Assembly: GCA_964620095.1 (NCBI GenBank) | Contig: CAZUGT010000324.1 | Span: 1-7,054, forward strand | Direction: 5' to 3' | From: JAJDXO01 sp964620095 | GTDB taxonomy: Bacteria > Pseudomonadota > Alphaproteobacteria > Rhodospirillales > UBA2165 | Length of the DNA: 7,054 nucleotides | In this document: piece after piece, positions 1 to 4,830 of the stretch | Layout of the letters: each line of letters opens with the position of its first letter | Position numbering within the stretch: position 1 is the first letter of the stretch | Made by a program: the position numbers and the translations under genes | The notes under the pieces: generated by a model | Told to the model about the DNA's origin: nothing | The model's database searches: none | Seen by the model: the letters and a program-made list of their open reading frames with translations, nothing else

Positions 1-78
1 CTTCCTCGCCATTTTGCGGCGGGTTACGGAATCATGACGCTGTTCGTTGCTGCCAGCCCAACGCTGGCAGGCCACTAA
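1..78 (+). CDS. Possible C-terminal end of an upstream gene (partial)
   Basis: The first frame is open from the window edge to a TAA at 76-78 and gives 25 residues, ending in a hydrophobic stretch (GIMTLFVAASPTLAGH). This could be the last helix or tail of a membrane protein cut by the window edge. It is too short to identify, and a chance open frame in GC-rich DNA is quite possible. An 8-bp hairpin lies inside its last codons (50-70). Confidence 0.25.
   Translation, partial: LPRHFAAGYGIMTLFVAASPTLAGH
50..70. repeat. Short perfect hairpin at the left edge
   Basis: CTGCCAGC (50-57) and GCTGGCAG (63-70) form an 8-bp perfect stem with a 5-nt loop. No T-tract follows, so it is not a standard intrinsic terminator. 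It overlaps the end of the possible partial gene and may help end its transcript or protect its 3' end. Confidence 0.45.
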
Positions 79-200
79 CGCGGGGGCGGTCGGTCCCCCC
101 ACAGGGTGCTCTGCCGTTGTCTCAATCCGGGTAATATAGCGTACGCGTTCGGGAAAGAAAGCCATCTCGACGGCCATCGGCGCATATTAGACCTGCACCC

Positions 201-263
201 TAGATCGGGTCATGTTTTGACGGAACCACGGTGGGTTTCGTCAAAACACGTGAATCCGATCTA
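201..263. repeat. Long imperfect palindrome, copy 1 of an inverted pair
   Basis: The outer stem is TAGATCGG (201-208) with CCGATCTA (256-263). After an asymmetric internal loop (4 nt left, 7 nt right) comes a 10-bp stem, TGTTTTGACG (213-222) with CGTCAAAACA (239-248), then one G-T pair and four Watson-Crick pairs (223-227 with 234-238) closing a 6-nt loop. That is 23 pairs in 63 nt. The right arm carries the extra GATTCAC-type bases (read on the minus strand). The reverse complement of this copy aligns with the hairpin at 275-338, so the two are related and face opposite ways. This resembles REP/BIME-type or single-strand transposon-end structures, but I cannot name a family. Confidence 0.8.
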
Positions 264-274
264 TTTCAATAGTG

Positions 275-338
275 TAGAGCCGATTCACATGGATTGTCGG
301 CATCGCAAAGCGATTCCGACAAACCATGATCGGCTCTA
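275..338. repeat. Long imperfect palindrome, copy 2 of an inverted pair
   Basis: Stems in order: TAGAGCCGAT (275-284) with ATCGGCTCTA (329-338); a 3-nt TCA bulge on the left arm only (285-287); CATGG (288-292) with CCATG (324-328); one A-A mismatch; TTGTCGG (294-300) with CCGACAA (316-322); one C-T mismatch; ATCGC (302-306) with GCGAT (310-314); loop AAA. This makes 27 base pairs in 64 nt. It is separated from copy 1 by only 11 bp. The single-sided bulge gives the element a direction, which is opposite to that of copy 1. Confidence 0.85.
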
Positions 339-389
339 GGCATGGCTCGCCGGGGGGCGCCTCGTAAGTTGTTGATTTATGTGCGGTCT

Positions 390-403
390 CGGCGGTACCG
401 CCG
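390..403. repeat. 14-bp perfect palindrome
   Basis: CGGCGGTACCGCCG is a perfect palindrome with no spacer. It lies 66 bp beyond the stop codon of the minus-strand ABM gene. It could be a protein-binding site or part of a weak terminator; there is no T-tract directly after it on either strand. Confidence 0.5.
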
Positions 404-469
404 TTGTTGGTTTTTCGGCGTTTTCCCTGTTGCGGCCGCCGGACTATTTTGGTCGATGCCGTTCAACAG

Positions 470-808
470 TTAGTCGAACAGGCCGCGCCGCGGCGCTTCG
501 GACCGGTCCGTCATGCCGTAATCCCTGACGACCTCGACGACACGAATCCGGTAATCGTCGAAAATCCGCTCGCGTCCCAGGCGTTGCGCGGCGATATGAT
601 CGGACTGCTCCCGCCAGGCGATCAGGCTTTCCTCGTCCCGCCAGAAGGACAGCGACAACAACTTCTTTTCATTGCTCAAGCTTTGAAAACGCTCGATGGA
701 GATGAAGCCGTCCGTCTTCTCGAGGTCGTTCCGAAGCTCACCGGCAATCTCCAGATACGTCCCTCGGCCGTTCTCGGTTGGCTCGACCTCGAAAATAACC
801 GCGTACAT
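470..808 (-). CDS. Antibiotic biosynthesis monooxygenase (ABM) domain protein
   Basis: This 112-residue protein matches the single-domain, dimeric alpha+beta ABM fold in length and pattern: an N-terminal strand (MYAVIFEVEP), a helix with the 'LEKTDGFISIERF' turn, the strand 'LLSLSFWRDEESLIAWREQSDH', and a final strand (YRIRVVEVVRDYG). Family members include small monooxygenases acting on quinol-like or polyketide substrates, haem-degrading enzymes and many of unknown role, so the reaction is not predicted. The ATG at 808 is preceded by a modest GAGGG Shine-Dalgarno about 8 nt upstream. It follows the amidohydrolase stop by 21 bp on the same strand, so the two are very likely co-transcribed. 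No signal peptide is visible; it should be cytoplasmic. Confidence 0.85.
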   Translation of the reverse strand: MYAVIFEVEPTENGRGTYLEIAGELRNDLEKTDGFISIERFQSLSNEKKLLSLSFWRDEESLIAWREQSDHIAAQRLGRERIFDDYRIRVVEVVRDYGMTDRSEAPRRGLFD

Positions 809-829
809 CTCAATGGCCCTCGTTCTGCA

Positions 830-1654
830 TCAATCGTTAAATCCGTAAAGCCGCGCTGGATTCTCCACCAAAATCCTGTCGCGGGTCGCCTCATCGTCGG
901 CCCAGTTCAGCAGGGTGTCCAGCAGCATGGCGTCGTCGGGCCTCGGGTCCTGCCCCGGATGGGGCCAATTGGATGCCCACAGCATATGGTCCGGCGATTC
1001 CCGCACCAGCTCCCGGGCCAGCGCCGCGACATCGTCGAAGTGGGGCGGGCCGGCCTTCGAGGTCTCGTACGGGGCCGAGAGCTTGACCCAGGCGCCGCCG
1101 GCGACGAGCCCCTTGAGACATTCGAACGCCGCGTGGTTCGGTGACACCGGGTCCAGGAACTTGCCCGTGTGATCTATCACCAGCTCTCCGGGCCAGCCAC
1201 TGATCTGGGCTTCGAATTCCGGCAGGAGCCGGCCGTCGAGCTGCAACTGGATATGCCAGCCGTGATCCGCGGCGCGGCCGGCGAGAACGTCCAGGTCCTC
1301 CCATGGCAGCGCCCCTCCGGGCAGCATATGGAACCGGATGCCGCGAATGCCCCGTGCCGTCAGGGTCTCATAGACCTCGTCCCCGGCCTCCGTGCCGACC
1401 ACCGCCACGCCGCGGGCGCTGTCGCCGAGGGCCGCCATTGCTTCCAGCGTGCAGCGGTTGTCGTCGCCATAGGTCGTCGGTTGGACGATGACGACCCGCT
1501 CGAGGCCGAGCCGCTCCTGGACGCGGCGATAGTCCTCGAGCCTGCCGTCCGGCGGCGGCAGCAGCGCGGTCGGCGCCATGCCGTAGCCCGGCTCGTAGAC
1601 GTGCATATGGGTGTCGCACGCGCCGGGCGGCGCGATGAGATTTGGTGCGGTCAT
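830..1654 (-). CDS. Amidohydrolase family protein (COG3618, 2-pyrone-4,6-dicarboxylate lactonase-like)
   Basis: The 274-residue product is a TIM-barrel amidohydrolase of the type that hydrolyses lactones (LigI, L-fuconolactonase and relatives). Visible motifs: DTHMHVYE near the N terminus (His16, His18), IRFHML (about 106-111), VIDHTGK (His162) and LWASNWPHP (225-233). The last motif has Asn229 where LigI-type enzymes have the catalytic Asp of 'DWPHP'. The ATG at 1654 is chosen because the family motif follows within 15 residues; a TTG at 1711 would add 19 unconserved residues and has no ribosome-binding site. The gene leads a two-gene unit with the ABM protein and diverges from the DapA-like lyase. 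The substrate is unknown; a lactone or cyclic carboxylate is the best inference. Confidence 0.85.
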   Translation of the reverse strand: MTAPNLIAPPGACDTHMHVYEPGYGMAPTALLPPPDGRLEDYRRVQERLGLERVVIVQPTTYGDDNRCTLEAMAALGDSARGVAVVGTEAGDEVYETLTARGIRGIRFHMLPGGALPWEDLDVLAGRAADHGWHIQLQLDGRLLPEFEAQISGWPGELVIDHTGKFLDPVSPNHAAFECLKGLVAGGAWVKLSAPYETSKAGPPHFDDVAALARELVRESPDHMLWASNWPHPGQDPRPDDAMLLDTLLNWADDEATRDRILVENPARLYGFND

Positions 1655-1767
1655 GGGTCGAACGGCCCCGATCGGATTGCGAAGTGTGTCTGCTCGCCGG
1701 CCATTAGACAAGAAAAGAGGCCGTGCCGAGCGGGAACCGTGAGGCCGGCGATATCATGGCCCGGGCA

Positions 1768-1795
1768 TCGACCCGCGGAACCGGTCTGCTATAGT
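1768..1795 (+). promoter_or_regulatory. Candidate sigma-70 promoter for the DapA-like lyase
   Basis: The -35 TCGACC matches TTGACA at 4 of 6 positions and the -10 TATAGT matches TATAAT at 5 of 6, with a 16-bp spacer. The expected transcript start is near 1801-1804, giving a leader of about 30 nt. This is by eye only. Confidence 0.4.
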
Positions 1796-1820
1796 CGCGC
1801 CGGATTTCGAGTTTTTTTTC

Positions 1821-1826
1821 AAGGAG
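1821..1826 (+). promoter_or_regulatory. Ribosome-binding site deciding the lyase start
   Basis: AAGGAG lies 8 nt before the ATG at 1835. The reading frame stays open far upstream (to about 1169, antisense to the amidohydrolase gene), so this site, together with the start of family similarity, sets the true start. Confidence 0.85.
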
Positions 1827-1834
1827 TGTGCGTG

Positions 1835-2773
1835 ATGGCACGGGTTGAGCGATTTTCCGGACTTCTGTCGCCGGTCTTGACGCCGTTTGGCGAAGACCTG
1901 TCGCCTGACGTGGACCGGCTGATCGGCCATAGCAAGTGGCTGCTCGAACGCAACTGCAATCTCGCGCCGTTCGGCACCACCAGCGAGGGCAACTCCCTGT
2001 CCGCGGCAGAGAAGGCCGACATCCTCGACAGGCTGGTCGCCGCCGGGATACCCGCCGCCGCCATGATGCCGGGAACCGGAACCTGCGCCATTGCGGATAC
2101 CGCGATGCTGTCCGCCAAGGCGGCGGCGCTGGGTTGCGGCGGTGTCCTGATGCTGCCGCCGTTCTACTACAAGAACGTCGGCGACGACGGTCTCTACGCC
2201 GCTTACGACGCGGTCATCCAGCAGGTCGGGTCCGCCGACCTCAGAATCTACCTCTACCATATTCCGCCCATGTCCCAGACGCCCATCAGCCTCGGCCTTA
2301 TCGAGCGGCTGTTGAAGGCCTATCCCGAGACCGTCGTCGGCATCAAGGATTCGTCGGGCGAATGGGACAACACCAGGGCCATGCTCGATGCGACGTTCGA
2401 CGATTTCCGCATTTTCGTCGGCTCCGAATCCTTCCTGCTCGCCAACATGCAAAACGGCGGCGCCGGATGTATTTCGGCGACCGCAAACGTCAATCCGGCG
2501 GCGATCTACGAACTGTACGAGCGCTGGCGGGACGATGACGCCGAAGACCGTCAGGCCGATCTGGACGCGGCGCGCGGCATCTTTGTCGAGTACGCGGCGA
2601 TCCCGGCGCTCAAGGCCTGCGTCGCCCATTTCGCCGGCGATCCCGGCTGGGCCCTCACCCGCCCGCCGCTCATGCCGCTGGACGCGGACAAGGCGTCAAA
2701 GACCATCGAAGCCCTTTTGGCTCGCGGTTTCGACATGCCGGGCCTAGCGGGCGCGAAGGCCGCCGCGGAATAG
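1835..2773 (+). CDS. DapA/NanA-superfamily lyase (dihydrodipicolinate synthase family, not a true DapA)
   Basis: The 312-residue protein has the usual length of this class I aldolase family, which forms a Schiff base between a barrel lysine and a pyruvate-type keto acid. Visible motifs: GTTSEG (47-52, keto-acid carboxylate site), YLYHIPP (139-145, with Tyr141 as the catalytic tyrosine) and VVGIKDSSG (Lys171 as the Schiff-base lysine). In true dihydrodipicolinate synthases an Arg five residues after the tyrosine binds the aspartate semialdehyde carboxylate; here that place is Met146 (YHIPPM). It is therefore more likely a keto-deoxy-acid aldolase, dehydratase or other pyruvate lyase. It diverges from a lactonase-type gene, which fits a sugar-acid or ring-cleavage catabolic route. 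Substrate unknown. Confidence 0.9.
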   Translation: MARVERFSGLLSPVLTPFGEDLSPDVDRLIGHSKWLLERNCNLAPFGTTSEGNSLSAAEKADILDRLVAAGIPAAAMMPGTGTCAIADTAMLSAKAAALGCGGVLMLPPFYYKNVGDDGLYAAYDAVIQQVGSADLRIYLYHIPPMSQTPISLGLIERLLKAYPETVVGIKDSSGEWDNTRAMLDATFDDFRIFVGSESFLLANMQNGGAGCISATANVNPAAIYELYERWRDDDAEDRQADLDAARGIFVEYAAIPALKACVAHFAGDPGWALTRPPLMPLDADKASKTIEALLARGFDMPGLAGAKAAAE

Positions 2774-2798
2774 CCGCCGGCAAACGGACTGACAAATC

Positions 2799-2816
2799 CC
2801 GCCGGCATTTCGGCGG
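2799..2816. terminator. Weak bidirectional hairpin between convergent genes
   Basis: The 58-bp gap between the lyase stop and the GFA stop contains CCGCCG (2799-2804) and CGGCGG (2811-2816) around a 6-nt loop. The position between converging genes fits a shared terminator, but the stem is short and no clear T-tract follows on either side. Confidence 0.35.
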
Positions 2817-2831
2817 ACTTCGAGGCGGCGG

Positions 2832-3338
2832 CTAATCGCCGCTCTCGTCGTACAGCCCCCGTGACTTGTGCCAGTCCTCGATCCCTTCATCCGGATAATG
2901 ATCGAACCGCGGGTTTGCCTCGTCTTCGTCGGGGATCAGCACCCAGTCCGGTTTGTGGGCGAGCATGAAGTGCTTTTGCTCGGGCGGGACCGGCAGCGGC
3001 GTGTCGATCACGCCGGCGATGGGGTAAAACCACTGGCCGTGCCGGGGGTTGTAGTTCCACATGACGGTTCCGCACTGGGTGCAGAACGACCGGCCGCCGG
3101 CGTTGCGGCCGTCTTCCGCGTAGGAGTCCCGGTCGTTGTTGTCGTGCCGGTAGAGCTTGAGATTTTCCCCGCCTTCGATCTCCAGCGTTTCGTACTCGCC
3201 CATGATGTTGATGGTATAGCCGCCGCCCCCGGCCGCCTTCCGGCAGATGGAGCAATAGCACCGGTTGACCGCATAGGGTGTGTGAGAGATGCAGGAAAAC
3301 TTCACGGCGCCGCAAAGGCACGATCCTTCAAGCCGCAT
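2832..3338 (-). CDS. GFA/CENP-V family zinc-binding protein
   Basis: The 168-residue product begins GSCLCGAVKF, the classic start of the GFA (glutathione-dependent formaldehyde-activating) family. Cysteines sit as expected: C7 and C9 with C86 and C89 (FCTQCGT) for the structural zinc, and C27, C29, C32 (CYCSICRK) for the second zinc. The C-terminal third is acidic and ends in a tail (DWHKSRGLYDE) often seen in bacterial members. Some members add glutathione to formaldehyde; most are of unknown function, so this name is only a family label. An AAGGAG lies 8 nt before the ATG. It is the last gene of the minus-strand run, 50 bp after the small membrane protein. Confidence 0.88.
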   Translation of the reverse strand: MRLEGSCLCGAVKFSCISHTPYAVNRCYCSICRKAAGGGGYTINIMGEYETLEIEGGENLKLYRHDNNDRDSYAEDGRNAGGRSFCTQCGTVMWNYNPRHGQWFYPIAGVIDTPLPVPPEQKHFMLAHKPDWVLIPDEDEANPRFDHYPDEGIEDWHKSRGLYDESGD

Positions 3339-3388
3339 GACGGAAACTCCTTGTCAGATGTTGTTCGGCCGGATAATGGGGTTGGAAC

Positions 3389-3664
3389 CTACTCCACCAG
3401 TTCGCCCCAGCCGCGGGCACGGTCCAGCCGCGGATAGACTTTCTTGGAGGCCCGGTCGATCAGCCGGGCGGCCAGGAACGCCAGGACGGTCAGGGCGCCG
3501 ACCTCGATAGCGCCGCCGTAGGAGATCAGGGGATCCTGGATATAGGGGTGGATTTGGAGGCCCTTGCCGATTTCGAGCACCAGAAGAATGATCCCCATCA
3601 CCCCGACGATATAGCCGGCGGTGGCCAGGAACCTGAGGCCCAATCCGGCCGCTTTCCCGCGCAC
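3389..3664 (-). CDS. Small two-helix membrane protein, unknown function
   Basis: The 91-residue product has two likely membrane helices, about residues 11-32 (FLATAGYIVGVMGIILLVLEI) and 50-69 (GAIEVGALTVLAFLAARLID), joined by a short loop containing IHPYIQDP, and a charged C-terminal tail (RASKKVYPRLDRARG) probably in the cytoplasm. The start is a GTG with a GGGGGA site about 8 nt upstream. It begins 21 bp after the stop of the exported protein gene, so the two are probably translated from one message. I do not recognise the family. Confidence 0.65.
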   Translation of the reverse strand: MRGKAAGLGLRFLATAGYIVGVMGIILLVLEIGKGLQIHPYIQDPLISYGGAIEVGALTVLAFLAARLIDRASKKVYPRLDRARGWGELVE

Positions 3665-3685
3665 GGCTCGGTTCCCCCGGCCGGC

Positions 3686-4045
3686 TTACGACATCGGCAG
3701 GCCCGCGCGGGCCCGGTCGAAGCATCCCCTGGTTTCGTGCAGTTCGAGACCGCGGTAACGGGCGAAAGCCGCTTCGTTTACCCGGGCGACGACCTCCAGG
3801 AGACGCGGCCCGGCGATGTCCCGTTGGTTGAGATATGCCGCGTACTCGGTCTCGGCCGTTCGGCACTTGGCGTAGGCCTCCATGATCATTTGGCCGCCGC
3901 TGAGCCGGCTGGCTTCGTAGCTGTTCGTCAGGCAGCCGAGATAGGCATCGTGGGGATCGCTGCCCGGGGGGCCGAGCCCGTTGCCGGCGACGAGCCCGGC
4001 GGCGAGGGCGACGCCGGCGATGCTCCATAGTCGGGTGTTGGCCAT
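3686..4045 (-). CDS. Small exported protein, unknown function
   Basis: The 119-residue product starts with a signal-peptide-like segment (hydrophobic core about residues 7-21, IAGVALAAGLVAG), so it is likely periplasmic. The mature part is polar and helical with three cysteines (C38, C61, C108); an odd number leaves one unpaired if a disulphide forms. No known domain is recognised. The ATG has a very strong Shine-Dalgarno (GGAGGAGGT) about 6 nt upstream, good support for a real gene. It lies between ubiX (89 bp gap) and the small membrane protein (21 bp gap), suggesting an envelope-related pair. Confidence 0.7.
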   Translation of the reverse strand: MANTRLWSIAGVALAAGLVAGNGLGPPGSDPHDAYLGCLTNSYEASRLSGGQMIMEAYAKCRTAETEYAAYLNQRDIAGPRLLEVVARVNEAAFARYRGLELHETRGCFDRARAGLPMS

Positions 4046-4096
4046 TCGCGCACCTCCTCCATGAGGGAACGTGAAGGTTAAGCAAAAAGCGCCCTA

Positions 4097-4125
4097 ACGG
4101 CAATGGGGACGGCAATGGGAACGGG
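4097..4125. repeat. 12-bp tandem repeat downstream of ubiX (2.4 copies)
   Basis: ACGGCAATGGGG (4097-4108), ACGGCAATGGGA (4109-4120) and the start of a third copy, ACGGG (4121-4125), stand in tandem in the gap between ubiX and the exported-protein gene. The copies differ at one base. It is a small minisatellite-like tract with no known role. Confidence 0.7.
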
Positions 4126-4134
4126 AACCGCCGG

Positions 4135-4746
4135 CTACTTGATCTGTTCGACCTTCGGCTTCCGGTTGCGCATGTCGCCGTCCCAGCGCTTGGCGAATTC
4201 GGCCGGCACGCCGATCTGGTCGAGAGCCCGGGCGACGAAATGCTCGACCATGTCGTCCAGCGTTTCCGGGTGGTTGTAGAACGCCGGAACCGGCGGCAGG
4301 ATGCAGACCCCCATGCGCGCCAGCTTGAGCATGTTTTCGAGGTGGATCTCGTTGAACGGCGATTCGCGCACCATCAACACCAGTTTCCGGCGCTCCTTGA
4401 GGATCACGTCCGCGGCCCGGTGAACGAGGTGTTCGCCGAACCCGTTGGCGATGGCCGCGACCGAGCGTGCCGAGCACGGGGCGATGATCATGCCGTCGGT
4501 GACGAAGGAGCCCGACGAGACCTTGGCGCCCATGTCGCCGGGGCCGTGATAGACGTCGGCCAGGTCCCGGAGATCGGCGACCGTTTGGCCGGTCTCGTGC
4601 TCCAGCGTCTGCTGGGCCCATTTGCTGACCACCAGGTGGGTTTCCACCTCGGAGCGGGCGAGCGCCTCCAGCAGCCGGACGCCGATGATCGCCCCGCTGG
4701 CGCCGGTCATGCCTACCACGATCCGTCTTGGCCGGTTTTCGGACAC
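4135..4746 (-). CDS. ubiX: Flavin prenyltransferase UbiX
   Basis: The 203-residue protein matches UbiX/Pad1 throughout: the flavin-binding MTGASGA loop (13-19), SSGSF (77-81), the APCSARSVAAIA stretch (89-100), Lys121, the MVRESPF segment (Arg127, Glu128) and PPVPAFYNHP (151-160, with Tyr157). UbiX joins a dimethylallyl group to FMN to make prenylated FMN, the cofactor of UbiD-type reversible decarboxylases, in ubiquinone synthesis or aromatic acid metabolism. No ubiD is in the window, so its partner cannot be named. The start is a GTG at 4746 with GAGAGG 5 nt upstream, inside a triplicated 13-bp repeat. It sits 84 bp after the sulfatase-like gene and has its own candidate promoter. The C-terminal tail (about 187-203, KRWDGDMRNRKPKVEQIK) is basic. 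Confidence 0.93.
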   Translation of the reverse strand: MSENRPRRIVVGMTGASGAIIGVRLLEALARSEVETHLVVSKWAQQTLEHETGQTVADLRDLADVYHGPGDMGAKVSSGSFVTDGMIIAPCSARSVAAIANGFGEHLVHRAADVILKERRKLVLMVRESPFNEIHLENMLKLARMGVCILPPVPAFYNHPETLDDMVEHFVARALDQIGVPAEFAKRWDGDMRNRKPKVEQIK

Positions 4747-4749
4747 GTC

Positions 4750-4788
4750 AGCCTCTCTTAAGCGCCTCGCTTAAGCGCCTCCCTTAAG
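4750..4788 (-). repeat. Three tandem 13-bp repeats carrying the ubiX ribosome-binding site
   Basis: Read on the minus strand the copies are CTTAAGGGAGGCG (4788-4776), CTTAAGCGAGGCG (4775-4763) and CTTAAGAGAGGCT (4762-4750). Each has a CTTAAG palindrome followed by a purine-rich GAGG core like a Shine-Dalgarno. The last copy ends 3 nt before the ubiX GTG and puts its GAGAGG at a good 5-nt spacing. The other two lie 13 and 26 nt further upstream. Confidence 0.85.
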
Positions 4789-4795
4789 CAATTGA

Positions 4796-4825
4796 ATCAT
4801 AATACGAAATACGGCCATTGGGCAA
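4796..4825 (-). promoter_or_regulatory. Candidate sigma-70 promoter for ubiX
   Basis: On the minus strand TTGCCC (4825-4820), an 18-bp spacer and TATGAT (4801-4796) fit a -35/-10 pair (4 of 6 and 5 of 6 matches). The transcript would begin near 4788-4790, right at the first 13-bp repeat, so all three repeats would form the leader. By eye only. Confidence 0.4.
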
Positions 4826-4830
4826 GCCGG

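Larger units (their letters stand above)
79..469. other. Gene-free region with paired hairpins
   Basis: No convincing gene is present. An open frame at 106-339 has no family resemblance, and its second half is made of the two hairpins, so I do not treat it as coding. The region lies downstream of the minus-strand amidohydrolase/ABM pair. It holds a G5/C5 inverted repeat near 82-100, the two long bulged hairpins (201-263, 275-338) and a 14-bp palindrome (390-403). It is more AT-rich around 360-420 than the neighbouring genes. Confidence 0.6.
1655..1834. promoter_or_regulatory. Divergent control region between amidohydrolase and lyase genes
   Basis: These 180 bp separate two genes transcribed away from each other and so must hold both promoters. 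On the plus strand, TCGACC (1768-1773), a 16-bp spacer and TATAGT (1790-1795) make a plausible sigma-70 promoter for the lyase gene. An eight-T run (1812-1819) sits just before the ribosome-binding site. No clear promoter for the minus-strand gene and no obvious regulator site stand out. Confidence 0.5.

Noticed and set aside
201..338. Integron attC sites as an explanation for the bulged hairpins
   Set aside because: The one-sided bulge is suggestive, but the RYYYAAC and GTTRRRY boxes expected at attC ends are missing and no integrase or cassette gene is near.
201..338. A CRISPR array
   Set aside because: There are only two repeat copies, in opposite orientation, with an 11-bp gap and no regular spacers.
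106..339. A 77-codon frame spanning the paired hairpins
   Set aside because: Its second half is dictated by the hairpin sequences; no family resemblance or good ribosome-binding site is seen.
404..1144. A 246-codon plus-strand frame across the ABM and amidohydrolase genes
   Set aside because: It is antisense to two well-supported genes and has no recognisable domain.
1169..1834. A 222-residue N-terminal extension of the DapA-like lyase
   Set aside because: The extension is antisense to the amidohydrolase gene, while family similarity and an AAGGAG site both place the start at 1835.
4046..4134. Intrinsic terminator after ubiX
   Set aside because: A T-run exists on the minus strand near 4083-4087, but no convincing GC stem stands directly before it.
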